Below, in pieces: positions 25,662-34,921 of a stretch of DNA of 64,000 bases. The notes beneath the pieces are model-generated. The model was not told where the DNA came from. It saw nothing but the letters and a program-made list of their open reading frames with translations, and did no database searches. Position numbers and translations under genes: made by a program. Position 1 is the stretch's first letter. Each line of letters begins with the position of its first letter. The DNA is from Flavobacterium sp. K5-23 (GTDB lineage Bacteria > Bacteroidota > Bacteroidia > Flavobacteriales > Flavobacteriaceae): positions 2,265,501 to 2,329,500 of the forward strand of contig NZ_CP056783.1 of the NCBI RefSeq assembly GCF_023278045.1, in the 5' to 3' direction.

Positions 25662-26936
25662 TTATTTTTCCTCCGTTTTCTTCCCGAAATTATCCGGATA
25701 GATTAAATAACGCGATAATATTAAGCCTGGAATAGTCGCAATGAAAACCCAAATAAAGAAATTGGCGTAGCCTAAATATTCTTGAATAAATCCACTTAAC
25801 ATTCCAGGAAGCATCATTCCTAAAGCCATAAATCCGGTAGCAAGTGAATAATGAGAGGTTTTTGATTCGCCTTCGGCTACATAAATTAAAAACATCATAA
25901 AGGCTGCAAAACCAAAGCCATAACCAAATTGCTCTGCAATAACAGTAGCATAAACATAGTAAACCGATTCTGGATGAAAATGGGAAAGTAATATGAAACC
26001 AATAATAGGCAAGTGCATCATTAAAATCATTGGAAGCATCCATTTTCTTAAACCATCTCTAGAAATGGCAATTCCGCCTAAAATCCCACCTAAAGTCAAT
26101 GATATAACACCAAAAGTCCCGTAAATGATTCCTACATCCTGAGTTGTCAATCCCATTCCACCAACGCTTTTTTCATCTATTAAAAAGGGAGTCAACATTT
26201 TTAATAATTGTGATTCTCCTAATCTGAATAATAAAATGAAAGTCAAAACCAGACCAATTTGTTTCTTTTGAAAGAAGCTAGAAAATACAGACCCAAAACT
26301 TACTTTTGATTCAAGTGCCTTTTCTTTTGATTGAGTTGTAGTTTCGATTTTTGGTGTAGAAAAATAATTATAGACTGTAAGTACCGCCATAAGCAAACCT
26401 ACTATAATCATTGTATATGACCAAGCTTGTTGTTTGTCTCCAAAACGCTGTTCGAGATAACCTCCTATAACTACAATTAGTCCATTTCCGGTAAGCATTG
26501 AAAGGCGGTAAAAAGTACTTCTGATTCCTAAGAAAAATGATTGTTGGTCTTTTTCTAGCGCTAGCATATAAAACCCATCACTCGCTACATCATTAGAAGC
26601 CGATGCAAAAGCCGCAACCCAAAAAACTGCCAAACTGATTACAAAGAAGTGATTCATGGGAATGGTTAATCCTACTATTACAAAAGCAATAGCGATTAAT
26701 AATTGCATGAATAGAAACCATTTCCTTTTAGTGGAATACAAGTCTATAAAAGGACTCCATAAAGGTTTTATAACCCACGGAAGGTAAAGCAAACTCGTAT
26801 ATATCCCGATATCTTCATTGCTGATACCTAGGTTTTTATACATAATAACTGAAACCGAAATAATAATTGCATAAGGCAATCCCGAGGCAAAGTTTAATAC
26901 AGGTATCCAATACCAAGGTCTATTGTCTATTTTCAT
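25662..26936 (-). CDS. AmpG-like MFS transporter (muropeptide permease)
   Basis: 424 residues, about 12 membrane helices, major facilitator fold. The N-terminus (YWIPVLNFASGLPYAIIISVSVIMYKNLGI) and the helix 2-3 loop (LPWVIKPLWSPFIDLYSTKRKW) match the AmpG family, which imports anhydro-muropeptides for recycling. Its start overlaps the end of the GHL10 gene by 17 bp, and a NagZ-like glycosidase follows, so extracellular cutting, import and cytoplasmic breakdown are encoded in order. Confidence 0.88.
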   Translation of the reverse strand: MKIDNRPWYWIPVLNFASGLPYAIIISVSVIMYKNLGISNEDIGIYTSLLYLPWVIKPLWSPFIDLYSTKRKWFLFMQLLIAIAFVIVGLTIPMNHFFVISLAVFWVAAFASASNDVASDGFYMLALEKDQQSFFLGIRSTFYRLSMLTGNGLIVVIGGYLEQRFGDKQQAWSYTMIIVGLLMAVLTVYNYFSTPKIETTTQSKEKALESKVSFGSVFSSFFQKKQIGLVLTFILLFRLGESQLLKMLTPFLIDEKSVGGMGLTTQDVGIIYGTFGVISLTLGGILGGIAISRDGLRKWMLPMILMMHLPIIGFILLSHFHPESVYYVYATVIAEQFGYGFGFAAFMMFLIYVAEGESKTSHYSLATGFMALGMMLPGMLSGFIQEYLGYANFFIWVFIATIPGLILSRYLIYPDNFGKKTEEK

Positions 26937-28497
26937 TCTTTTTAGGGCTTTGAATTATTTTAATTTCAGTAGTCGTATTTAATAATGTAGGTGCACTTTC
27001 ATTACCATAAAAATCGATAAAAGAAACCGCATAAGCACTATTTTCATCCGTTTTATTTTTTTGAATGACTATGTTTATAGTGTCCTTTTTTTCATGGAAT
27101 GCAATTTTATCAATAATCTGACTCGCATTATTAACGTCAATTTTCAAAGCTGTTTTAGCATTGTAAACCATCACGTAACGTACCATAGTATTCTGTGGAT
27201 AGTTTAGCGTAAATGTAGAACAAGTACTGTCTGATGAATAATTACATACTGTTGGGATATCAGTAATGGTTTTTTTCGAATTAGGCACAGGAAGTGGCAA
27301 TGCTGGATATTTGTATTGATTTTCAATTAGTAACTTAGTTACTGAATTGTTTTTGTTTACAAAAGATTTGGCACTAAAATAAGCGTTTCCACTAATGTTT
27401 TTGTAACTTCTTGTTATGTCAATCTGATTTGGTATTTCGGTTGGGTCGTTCCATCTTTTATCGGAATCAGCATTTATTTTATAACTACTGTTTCCTATGT
27501 AGATGGCTGTATTCTTAGAGTTATTGGCCCACCATTTCAATAATTTAGTATATGAAGCAGTACGATGATCCATACTCCAGTACAATTGTGGAAGCAAGTA
27601 ATCAATCCAGCTGTGTTCCATCCATGCTAAAGGATCTGCAAATAAATCATCATAATTTGTTTGTCCTGATTGCGTGTCTGAACCCCTTGGATCTACTGAT
27701 TTGTTTCTCCAAACCCCAAACGGACTGATACCAAATTGTACCCAAGGTTTTACATTTTTGATAGCGTAAGAAGTGTATTTTACATAGTTGTTTACATTCA
27801 ATCGTCTCCAGTCTTCTAAACTCATACCATTACCATATTTTTTAAATGAGGCGGTGTCATTAAATTCTTCACCAGTAATTTTATAAGGATAAAAGTAATC
27901 GTCAAAATGAATGGCATCGATATCATAATTTTTAACTACTTCTTCAACAACGGCAACTAAATGAGTTTGAACCTCTGGTAAAGCAGGGTTGTAGTAGTAT
28001 TTTCCACCATATTTAATCATCCATTCGGGATGTTTGTTTACATCGTGGTCTGGACTTAAGGTTTCTGTTTTTAAGTCGAATGTGGCACGAAAAGGATTCA
28101 ACCAAGCGTGAAATTCAAATCCGCGATTATGTGATTCCGTAATCATCCATTGCAAAGGATCGAAATTATTAGCGGGAGCTTTACCTTCTTTTCCAGTTAA
28201 GTAACGGGACCAAGGAGCTAGTTTTGAAGGGTAAAAAGCATCTCCTACACTACGAATCTGTACGATTACTGCATTGTAGTTCAGTTTTTTATAAGTATCT
28301 AATATCTCTATGAAATCGGCTTTTTGCTTTTCGATAGGATCAACACCACTTTTTGGCCAGTCAATATTTACCACTGTGGCAATCCAAACTGCTCTAAACT
28401 CGTTTTTAGGATTCATAATGGTATCTTGGGAAAAACCATTCCAAAACGATAATAGAAATAAAGAAAGCAAGAAAAATGAGGTGCTGTTTTTAGTCAT
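26920..28497 (-). CDS. GHL10-family glycosyl hydrolase (DigH-like), secreted
   Basis: 525 residues. Signal peptide (about 1-24, ending NGFSQ), then the GHL10/DUF187 barrel (about 30-350) with EFRAVWIATVVNIDWP, NYNAVIVQIRSVGDAFYPS, FHAWLNPFRA, YDIDAIHFDDYFYPY and FGISPFGVWRN; a C-terminal beta domain follows (about 400-510). The E. coli relative DigH cuts denuded peptidoglycan strands. Here it begins an operon with an AmpG-like importer and a NagZ-like glycosidase, which supports a role in cell-wall turnover. There is no lipobox cysteine, so it is probably periplasmic or secreted. Confidence 0.88.
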   Translation of the reverse strand: MTKNSTSFFLLSLFLLSFWNGFSQDTIMNPKNEFRAVWIATVVNIDWPKSGVDPIEKQKADFIEILDTYKKLNYNAVIVQIRSVGDAFYPSKLAPWSRYLTGKEGKAPANNFDPLQWMITESHNRGFEFHAWLNPFRATFDLKTETLSPDHDVNKHPEWMIKYGGKYYYNPALPEVQTHLVAVVEEVVKNYDIDAIHFDDYFYPYKITGEEFNDTASFKKYGNGMSLEDWRRLNVNNYVKYTSYAIKNVKPWVQFGISPFGVWRNKSVDPRGSDTQSGQTNYDDLFADPLAWMEHSWIDYLLPQLYWSMDHRTASYTKLLKWWANNSKNTAIYIGNSSYKINADSDKRWNDPTEIPNQIDITRSYKNISGNAYFSAKSFVNKNNSVTKLLIENQYKYPALPLPVPNSKKTITDIPTVCNYSSDSTCSTFTLNYPQNTMVRYVMVYNAKTALKIDVNNASQIIDKIAFHEKKDTINIVIQKNKTDENSAYAVSFIDFYGNESAPTLLNTTTEIKIIQSPKKNENRQ

Positions 28498-28754
28498 TAC
28501 AGATGTGTTAATTTAAGTGCCAAAAATAGTTTTTTTAGCCAAATTTTGGTGATAAAATTTCATTATTATTTGGATACCAATATAACAGCAATTTCTTTGC
28601 CAAATATATTTTCGAATAATTCTTTAGCTAATTGCCGTTTCTGATTTTTTCTTATTTGATTTATTAATAAATGAGGCGTTATATTTTTATATTTGTCAAT
28701 CGTTGTCATAGCAACTGACTTTTCTCTTAATTTAGTTTTTATAATGTAATTTAC

Positions 28755-31670
28755 ATGTCGATATCTTCCCAATTAAATCAATTAGCATCGTCTTTAGAAG
28801 GTACCCTTTTATATGATGAATTGCATAAAACACTTTATGCAACAGATGCTTCTGCTTACCGAATTATGCCTCAGGCGGTAGCTATACCTAAAACCGTTGA
28901 TGATATTGTAAAACTAATGCTTTTTGCTCGTGAAAATAATATCTCTCTAACTCCTAGAACGGCGGGAACTTCCTTAGCGGGGCAAACTGTTGGTGACGGA
29001 ATTGTGGTAGATGTTTCAAAGCATTTTACGAACATTGTCTCTTTCGATAAAGATAAGAAAACGATAACGGTTCAGCCTGGAGTTATCCGGGATGTGCTGA
29101 ATTTATATTTAAAACCACACGGATTATTTTTTGGTCCTAATACTTCCACTTCAAGTCGTTGTATGATAGGCGGGATGGTAGGGAATAATTCTTCGGGGAC
29201 GACATCGATTCGGTATGGCGTTACCCGAGACAAAATTGTAGAAATTAAAGCAGTTTTGAGTGATGGTTCCCAAGTGGTTTTTGGCGAATTAACCTCGGCT
29301 CAATTTATTGAAAAGACTAAAGGAAACAGTTTAGAAAACGACATTTACAGAAAGTTATTCGAAGAATTATCAGTTGCCGCAACACAAGAAGAGATAAAAA
29401 ACGAGTTTCCAAAACCCGAAATTCACCGTCGCAATACGGGTTATGCGGTGGATATTTTATTGAAGTCGGATTTGTTTTCGGGAACTGAGCCAACAATAAA
29501 CGTTGGGAAATTACTTTGCGGAAGCGAAGGAACTTTGGCATTTACTACTGAGGTTACTTTGAAAGTGGATGTTTTGCCTCCTTCGAATAATGTAATGGTT
29601 GTCGCCCATTTTCATTCCATTCAGGAAAGTCTGGAAGCGGTTGTGACAGCTATGAAACATCATTTGTACACTTGTGAAATGATGGATGATACTATTTTGA
29701 ACTGTACCAAAAACAACAGAGAACAGGCCAAAAACCGTTTTTTTATTCAAGGCGATCCTAAGGCAGTGATTATGCTTGAAGTGGCTTCTTACGAAAGTAT
29801 GGAAGATGCCGAAATGCAAGCGAATGCTTTGATAGCTGATCTTGAGAAGTATAATTTTGGCTATGCTTTGCCTAAGATTTATGGAACCGATATTGATAAA
29901 ATAAACGAGTTGCGTAAAGCAGGTCTTGGACTTTTAGGTAGTATTGTTGGCGATGAAAAAGCAGCTGATTCTATTGAGGATACAGCAGTTGAACTAAGTG
30001 ATTTACCGAGTTATATTGCCGAATTTTCGGCTATGATGGAACGTCACGGTCAGGAAGCAATATACTATGCGCATGCCGGAGCGGGTGAGATCCATTTGCG
30101 TCCTGTGTTAAATTTAAAAACAAAAGAAGGCGTTCATCAGTTTAGAAACATCGCTACTGAAGTGGCTGTTCTAGTAAAAAAATATAGAGGTTCGTTAAGT
30201 GGAGAACACGGTGACGGAATCGTGAGAGGGGAATTTCTTCCTTTTATGATAGGCGAGAAAAACTATGAGTTGTTAAAGCGCATTAAATTAGCTTTCGATC
30301 CTTATTCGGTTTTGAATATGGGGAAGATTGTGAATGCTTTAAAAATGGATGAAAATCTACGCTTTGAACCCGGTAGAGAAGAACCAGATATTGAAACGAT
30401 TCAGGATTTCACTGATAGTATGGGAATTTTGCGTTTGGCCGAGAAATGCAATGGCTCGGGAGATTGTAGAAAACCACCTTCGGCTGGAGGAACGATGTGT
30501 CCGAGCTATCGTGCCACCCGAAATGAAAAAGACACGACTCGTGCCCGCGCCAATGCCTTAAGAGAGTATCTAACCCATTCTGAAAAAGACAATAAATTCA
30601 ACCATAAAGAGCTTTATGAAGTTTTCGAATTGTGTGTGAGTTGTAAAGCTTGCGCCAGTGAATGCCCTAGTAATGTAGATGTATCGGCCTTGAAATCGGA
30701 GTTTTTATATCAGTACCAAAAAGCAAACGGTTTTTCTATTCGAAATAAAATCTTTGCACATAATGCTAAATTGAATAAACTAGGTAGTCTTTTGCCTGGA
30801 GCGACAAATTTCATACTCAACCAATCCTTGGTGAAAAAGAGTATGGGAATTGCTTCCAAAAGGGAAGTTCCTTTATTGGCACCCAAATCATTCCGAAAAT
30901 GGTATGAAAAGAACAAATCTAAAACGGGACAAACGAGTTTTGTAAACGGAAAAGTGTATCTTTTTTGTGATGAATTCACGAATTACTATGATGTTTCGGT
31001 GGGGATTGATGCATTCGAATTATTATCGAAATTAGGATATGAGGTTGTAATGGTTAATCACGAAGAAAGCGGAAGAGCGTTTATATCCAAAGGTTTTCTG
31101 GAAGAAGCTAAGGCTGTGGCCAATAAAAACGTGGCGGTTTTTGCTCCAATAGTTTCTGATGATTGTCCGTTGATAGGTATTGAGCCATCAGCTATCTTGA
31201 CTTTCAGGGACGAATATTTGCGACTGGCAGATGATAAAGAAAGTGCAACAACCTTGTCTAAAAACGTATTTACTATTGAAGAGTTTTTTAAAAATGAAAT
31301 AGCATCAAATAGAATCCACTCCGAACAGTTTTCAACTGAAGACAGACAAATAAAAATCCACGGACATTGCCATCAAAAATCATTGAGTTCGATTGAAGCT
31401 ACTTTTGCAATGCTGAATTTACCCAAAAACAACAAAGTGACCATTTATAATTCGGGTTGCTGTGGTATGGCAGGTTCTTTTGGTTATGAGCAAGAGCATT
31501 ATGATATTAGTATGCAAATGGGGGAAGACACTTTGTTTCCAAAAATTCGTTCTACTGATACTATTGTGGAGATAGCGGCTGCAGGTACCAGTTGTCGCCA
31601 TCAAATATTTGACGGAACCAAAAGAAAAGCGCAACATCCTGTAACAATATTAAAAAATTGTTTGAAATAG
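28755..31670 (+). CDS. FAD-binding and 4Fe-4S oxidoreductase (YdiJ/D-2-hydroxyacid dehydrogenase type)
   Basis: 971 residues. An FAD_binding_4 domain (about 40-215, with TPRTAGTSLAGQTVGDGIVVD) and a vanillyl-alcohol-oxidase-type C-terminal domain (to about 540) precede two ferredoxin-type clusters (CNGSGDCRKPPSAGG and MCPSY near 565-580; CVSCKACASECPS near 626-638). A C-terminal CCG-type half (HGHCHQKSL, SGCCGMAGSFG) completes it. This is the layout of E. coli YdiJ, a membrane-associated D-2-hydroxyglutarate dehydrogenase, and of related D-lactate dehydrogenases that pass electrons to quinone. The exact substrate cannot be told. It is monocistronic. Confidence 0.9.
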   Translation: MSISSQLNQLASSLEGTLLYDELHKTLYATDASAYRIMPQAVAIPKTVDDIVKLMLFARENNISLTPRTAGTSLAGQTVGDGIVVDVSKHFTNIVSFDKDKKTITVQPGVIRDVLNLYLKPHGLFFGPNTSTSSRCMIGGMVGNNSSGTTSIRYGVTRDKIVEIKAVLSDGSQVVFGELTSAQFIEKTKGNSLENDIYRKLFEELSVAATQEEIKNEFPKPEIHRRNTGYAVDILLKSDLFSGTEPTINVGKLLCGSEGTLAFTTEVTLKVDVLPPSNNVMVVAHFHSIQESLEAVVTAMKHHLYTCEMMDDTILNCTKNNREQAKNRFFIQGDPKAVIMLEVASYESMEDAEMQANALIADLEKYNFGYALPKIYGTDIDKINELRKAGLGLLGSIVGDEKAADSIEDTAVELSDLPSYIAEFSAMMERHGQEAIYYAHAGAGEIHLRPVLNLKTKEGVHQFRNIATEVAVLVKKYRGSLSGEHGDGIVRGEFLPFMIGEKNYELLKRIKLAFDPYSVLNMGKIVNALKMDENLRFEPGREEPDIETIQDFTDSMGILRLAEKCNGSGDCRKPPSAGGTMCPSYRATRNEKDTTRARANALREYLTHSEKDNKFNHKELYEVFELCVSCKACASECPSNVDVSALKSEFLYQYQKANGFSIRNKIFAHNAKLNKLGSLLPGATNFILNQSLVKKSMGIASKREVPLLAPKSFRKWYEKNKSKTGQTSFVNGKVYLFCDEFTNYYDVSVGIDAFELLSKLGYEVVMVNHEESGRAFISKGFLEEAKAVANKNVAVFAPIVSDDCPLIGIEPSAILTFRDEYLRLADDKESATTLSKNVFTIEEFFKNEIASNRIHSEQFSTEDRQIKIHGHCHQKSLSSIEATFAMLNLPKNNKVTIYNSGCCGMAGSFGYEQEHYDISMQMGEDTLFPKIRSTDTIVEIAAAGTSCRHQIFDGTKRKAQHPVTILKNCLK

Positions 31671-31972
31671 ATTGTTAATATATTGTGTAGTCGTCACTGA
31701 AAATTGCTTTTTTTGGCAGCTTCAAATATACCGAACTGTTTAATATTTATTTTTTAGTTATTTGTCTCCATTAAAAATACATCATTTGCTTTTTAAACAA
31801 TGGAAAATGTATAATTTGACTTATTATATGGTTTGTAATAAAAAATATCACCTCATTTCTTGGTAGATTGAAATTGTTTTATACATTTGGTTTTTAATTA
31901 AAACTTGCGTTATTGTTACAATAAAAGCATATTATTTACGGGATATTAATTTTTAATGAGAAATTTTAGAGT
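31671..31972. other. Intergenic region before the APC permease
   Basis: About 300 bp, very AT-rich. It must hold the permease promoter, but I find no convincing TTG/TAnnTTTG pair, hairpin or small gene. Confidence 0.35.
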
Positions 31973-33898
31973 ATGACATTTTCAAGTTTATTTAGAAAAA
32001 AGACAGTACAAGATATTTTAAAACAGGTTGAAAAAAATGAAGCTGACGGGCATAATGCTTTAGGAAGACATTTAACTGCGAGAGATTTAACTGCTTTTGG
32101 TATTGCTGCAATTGTAGGTGCCGGTATTTTTAGTACGATAGGGAAAGCCAGTTCTGATGGTGGACCTGCAGTGATTTTTCTGTTTTTATTTACGGCTTTA
32201 GCTTGTAGTTTTGCTGCTTTTGCTTACGCAGAATTTGCTTCTATGGTTCCCGTTTCCGGTAGTGCTTATACTTATTCTTATGTTGCTTTTGGGGAACTGA
32301 TGGCTTGGATCATTGGTTGGGCCTTAATTATGGAGTATGCCATAGGTAATATAACCGTCGCCATTTCCTGGAGTGATTATTTTACGGGATTACTCGAAAG
32401 TGGCGGTCTGCATTTACCGCAATGGGTTCAAATGGATTATTTGTCAGCATCAAACGGGTTTAAAGACGCTACAGCTTTAATGCAAAGCGGAAAATCTTTT
32501 GAAAATTTAGCCGAACCATTAAAAGCTGCCTATACCGCTTGGACAACTTCACCAACGATAGGTTCCTTTCATCTAGTGGCCGATTTGCCAGCTTTGTTTA
32601 TCATTATTTTGATTACGGCATTGGTATATCGTGGGATGAAAGAATCTCGTAATGCGAGTAATGTTATGGTTGTCGTTAAATTATGTATTATCCTTTTAGT
32701 AATAGCAGTGGGTGCATTTTATGTAGATACTGAAAATTGGACACCATTCGCGCCTAACGGTGTGAGCGGAATATTGAAAGGAGTTTCAGCGGTTTTCTTT
32801 GCTTATATAGGTTTTGATGCTATTTCGACAACTGCCGAAGAGTGTAAAGATCCACAACGTGATTTACCTCGAGGAATGATGTGGGCCATTATTATATGTA
32901 CCATTTTATATATTGTAATTGCCTTGGTTTTAACCGGAATGGTGAATTATAGCGAATTGAATGTGGGTGATCCATTGGCTTTTGTATTTCATAAACTGAA
33001 TTTAAAATGGATGTCGGGGATTATTGCGGTGAGTGCCGTAATTGCAATGGCGAGTGTTTTATTGGTTTTCCAAATGGGACAACCTCGTATCTGGATGAGT
33101 ATGAGTCGTGATGGTTTGTTGCCAAAGAAATTCTCAAGAGTACACCCAAAATATAAAACACCTTCATACGCTACAGTAGTTACCGGATTTGTGGTTTCAG
33201 TTCCTGCTTTGTTTTTGAACCTGACTATGGTAACTGATTTGTGTAGTATAGGAACATTATTCGCTTTCGTATTAGTTTGTGCGGGTGTATTAGTGTTGCA
33301 AAACAAGAAAGATATTCCAAGAGGGAAATTCAAAACGCCTTATATGAATTCAAAATATGTAATTCCTTTTATGCTGGCTGCAGGATTATTCTATGCTTTT
33401 AATTACAACAATAAGGCTACGATGGGTTTCATTACTAATGAAACAAAAACTGTTAACGCAACGGATATCATCACTTCTTTAAACAAAGAAGAATCTAAAA
33501 AAGTATATGAATATTTATTGAGTATCGATACTAAAAAGAACACTGCCGAAACTCAGGATTTAGAATCTATGTTAATGCAATACCAACAAGACGATACTAA
33601 ATACGCAGAAGTAGTTGCAGGATTACCTATAGGTGATGAACTGAAGTTTGAAAGTGGTTTCGATTTGTTCAAACACAAAATACCAATGTGGATTTTCTTA
33701 ATCTCATTAATAGGATTGACAGTGTGGTCATTCAAGGAAAATTTATCTTTAATTCCTTTGTTGGGATTAGTAAGTTGCTTGTATATGATGGCGGAATTAA
33801 GCGTTTGGAACTGGATTTATTTTTCCATCTGGTTGCTTATCGGGCTTTCAATTTACTTTGGCTTCAGCCGAAAAAACAGCAAGCTGAGTCATATGTAG
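31973..33898 (+). CDS. APC-superfamily amino-acid permease (cationic type)
   Basis: 641 residues. The APC signature GIAAIVGAGIFSTIG lies at 43-57; about 12-14 helices follow, with the conserved FFAYIGFDAISTTAEECKDPQRDLPRG (275-301). The N-terminus DILKQVEKNEADGHNALGRHLTARDLTAFGI matches the CAT-type subgroup, which takes up basic or branched-chain amino acids. A ~90-residue soluble segment (478-568), rich in Lys, Asp, Glu and Gln, separates two late membrane helices; this is not part of the usual fold. A rho-independent terminator follows directly. Confidence 0.9.
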   Translation: MTFSSLFRKKTVQDILKQVEKNEADGHNALGRHLTARDLTAFGIAAIVGAGIFSTIGKASSDGGPAVIFLFLFTALACSFAAFAYAEFASMVPVSGSAYTYSYVAFGELMAWIIGWALIMEYAIGNITVAISWSDYFTGLLESGGLHLPQWVQMDYLSASNGFKDATALMQSGKSFENLAEPLKAAYTAWTTSPTIGSFHLVADLPALFIIILITALVYRGMKESRNASNVMVVVKLCIILLVIAVGAFYVDTENWTPFAPNGVSGILKGVSAVFFAYIGFDAISTTAEECKDPQRDLPRGMMWAIIICTILYIVIALVLTGMVNYSELNVGDPLAFVFHKLNLKWMSGIIAVSAVIAMASVLLVFQMGQPRIWMSMSRDGLLPKKFSRVHPKYKTPSYATVVTGFVVSVPALFLNLTMVTDLCSIGTLFAFVLVCAGVLVLQNKKDIPRGKFKTPYMNSKYVIPFMLAAGLFYAFNYNNKATMGFITNETKTVNATDIITSLNKEESKKVYEYLLSIDTKKNTAETQDLESMLMQYQQDDTKYAEVVAGLPIGDELKFESGFDLFKHKIPMWIFLISLIGLTVWSFKENLSLIPLLGLVSCLYMMAELSVWNWIYFSIWLLIGLSIYFGFSRKNSKLSHM

Positions 33899-33928
33899 TT
33901 TTATTCTATAAGAAATTATTTTATACAG

Positions 33929-33959
33929 ACCGTCTTGATTCAATTCAAGGCGGTTTTTT
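33929..33959 (+). terminator. Terminator after the APC permease
   Basis: ACCGTCTTGA / TCAAGGCGGT stem (one G-T pair), loop of 6, then six T, 30 nt after the stop. Confidence 0.8.
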
Positions 33960-33974
33960 AAATTAGGAATGTCT

Positions 33975-34063
33975 CTTGTAAATGTTGAAAAGTATATAAG
34001 AAAAATAGTGTTATTAAAACAAAACGCTTGAAAAAGTTGTATACATTTGATGTTATTTACAAG
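33975..34063. other. Left boundary of the cassette array (attI/attC-like candidate)
   Basis: A 9-bp inverted repeat (CTTGTAAAT at 33975-33983, ATTTACAAG at 34055-34063) ends exactly where the first cassette core GTTAGTAGCC begins. It does not share the TTTAGTGGAATT core of the three sites downstream, so it may be a boundary or primary site rather than another copy. Confidence 0.35.
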
Positions 34064-34197
34064 TTAGTAGCCAGTTACTCCAAAAATGCGAAGAAGAAAG
34101 AAATAATGAGAAATTCACAGTTAATATTAGAAAATTGAAAAGAGTTTAAATTACTAATTAAATAGATAGGATTAACGCAAAAAAAATAGAGCCAAAA

Positions 34198-34695
34198 GTG
34201 GAAAATACAATAACAAATACTCAAATTAATAACAAAACAAAATTTGCTATCCTTCCAATTATAATTTGTTTGTTTGTGACAATAACATCATTAGGATTAT
34301 TTTATTTAACTATAAATTCATCTAAAGCAGGAATTTTTCTTCCTATACTTTTATTGATATTTGTAATTTTTTTTTGGTTAACTGAATTCAGAACTAGAGC
34401 TCATAAAATAGAAATCCAAAATGAAAAGATTATAGTAAGTGAATATTTTGGACTTGGAAAAAACAAAGTTTTTAAGTTAAAGGATTTAGAAGGATTTAAT
34501 GTATTACTTCAACCAAGTAAATCTGGTTATTATGAATATATATTTATACTCAATGAAGGAAAACGAATTGCTTCAATTTCAGAATTTTACCATAGAAATT
34601 ATAAAACTATGAAATCTGTAATTGAGAAAGAAATTAAATATTTGGGGAAAACCGAATATAAATTCAAATACGGATATGAAGAGATGTTTAAATAA
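34198..34695 (+). CDS. Cassette 1 gene: small membrane protein with PH-like domain
   Basis: 165 residues starting at GTG; no ATG is available in the N-terminal part. Two membrane helices (about 17-38 and 44-62) are followed by a soluble beta-rich domain (IEIQNEKIIVSEYFGLGKNKVFKLKDLEGFNV), similar in wording to bacterial PH-like membrane proteins. I do not recognise the family. It is the only gene between a GTTAGTAGCC core (34063) and its exact complement GGCTACTAAC (34761), so it has the shape of an integron-type gene cassette. Confidence 0.65.
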   Translation: MENTITNTQINNKTKFAILPIIICLFVTITSLGLFYLTINSSKAGIFLPILLLIFVIFFWLTEFRTRAHKIEIQNEKIIVSEYFGLGKNKVFKLKDLEGFNVLLQPSKSGYYEYIFILNEGKRIASISEFYHRNYKTMKSVIEKEIKYLGKTEYKFKYGYEEMFK

Positions 34696-34760
34696 AAATA
34701 ATACTGCCGGCAGAAACTTGAAAAGTTTGCGATTAAATCATATTTCCGAAAAAAATAACC

Positions 34761-34888
34761 GGCTACTAACCGCCATTTAGCGAGATTGTGGGTTTAGTGG
34801 AATTTCCGTTTTTTAATGACGTTTACGTTCAGCCGAAAGTACTCGTTTTCAAAAGTCCACAACCTCGCTAAGTGTCATAACGTTGGGC
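34761..34888 (+). repeat. attC-like site 1
   Basis: 128-bp imperfect palindrome. The left end GGCTACTAAC is the exact complement of the GTTAGTAGCC that opens cassette 1. The arms TTTAGCGAGATTGTGG and CCACAACCTCGCTAA pair with one G-T. The right end AACGTTGGGC opens cassette 2 and fits the integron core GTTRRRY. The interior shares TTTAGTGGAATT and a CGTTnAnCCGAAA stretch with sites 2 and 3. Confidence 0.65.
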
Positions 34889-34921
34889 AACATATTAACC
34901 AAAAAAGAACGAAACCAAAAA

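Noticed and set aside
28566..28772. 68-codon minus-strand ORF (47 codons from an internal ATG at 28709)
   Set aside because: It overlaps the start of the FAD/Fe-S dehydrogenase gene, matches nothing I recognise and lacks clear promoter or start signals. A small gene is possible but not supported.
34883..34921. Upstream start extending the SIMPL protein by 13 codons
   Set aside because: The extension lies within the attC-like core and would place 13 polar residues before a clear signal peptide.
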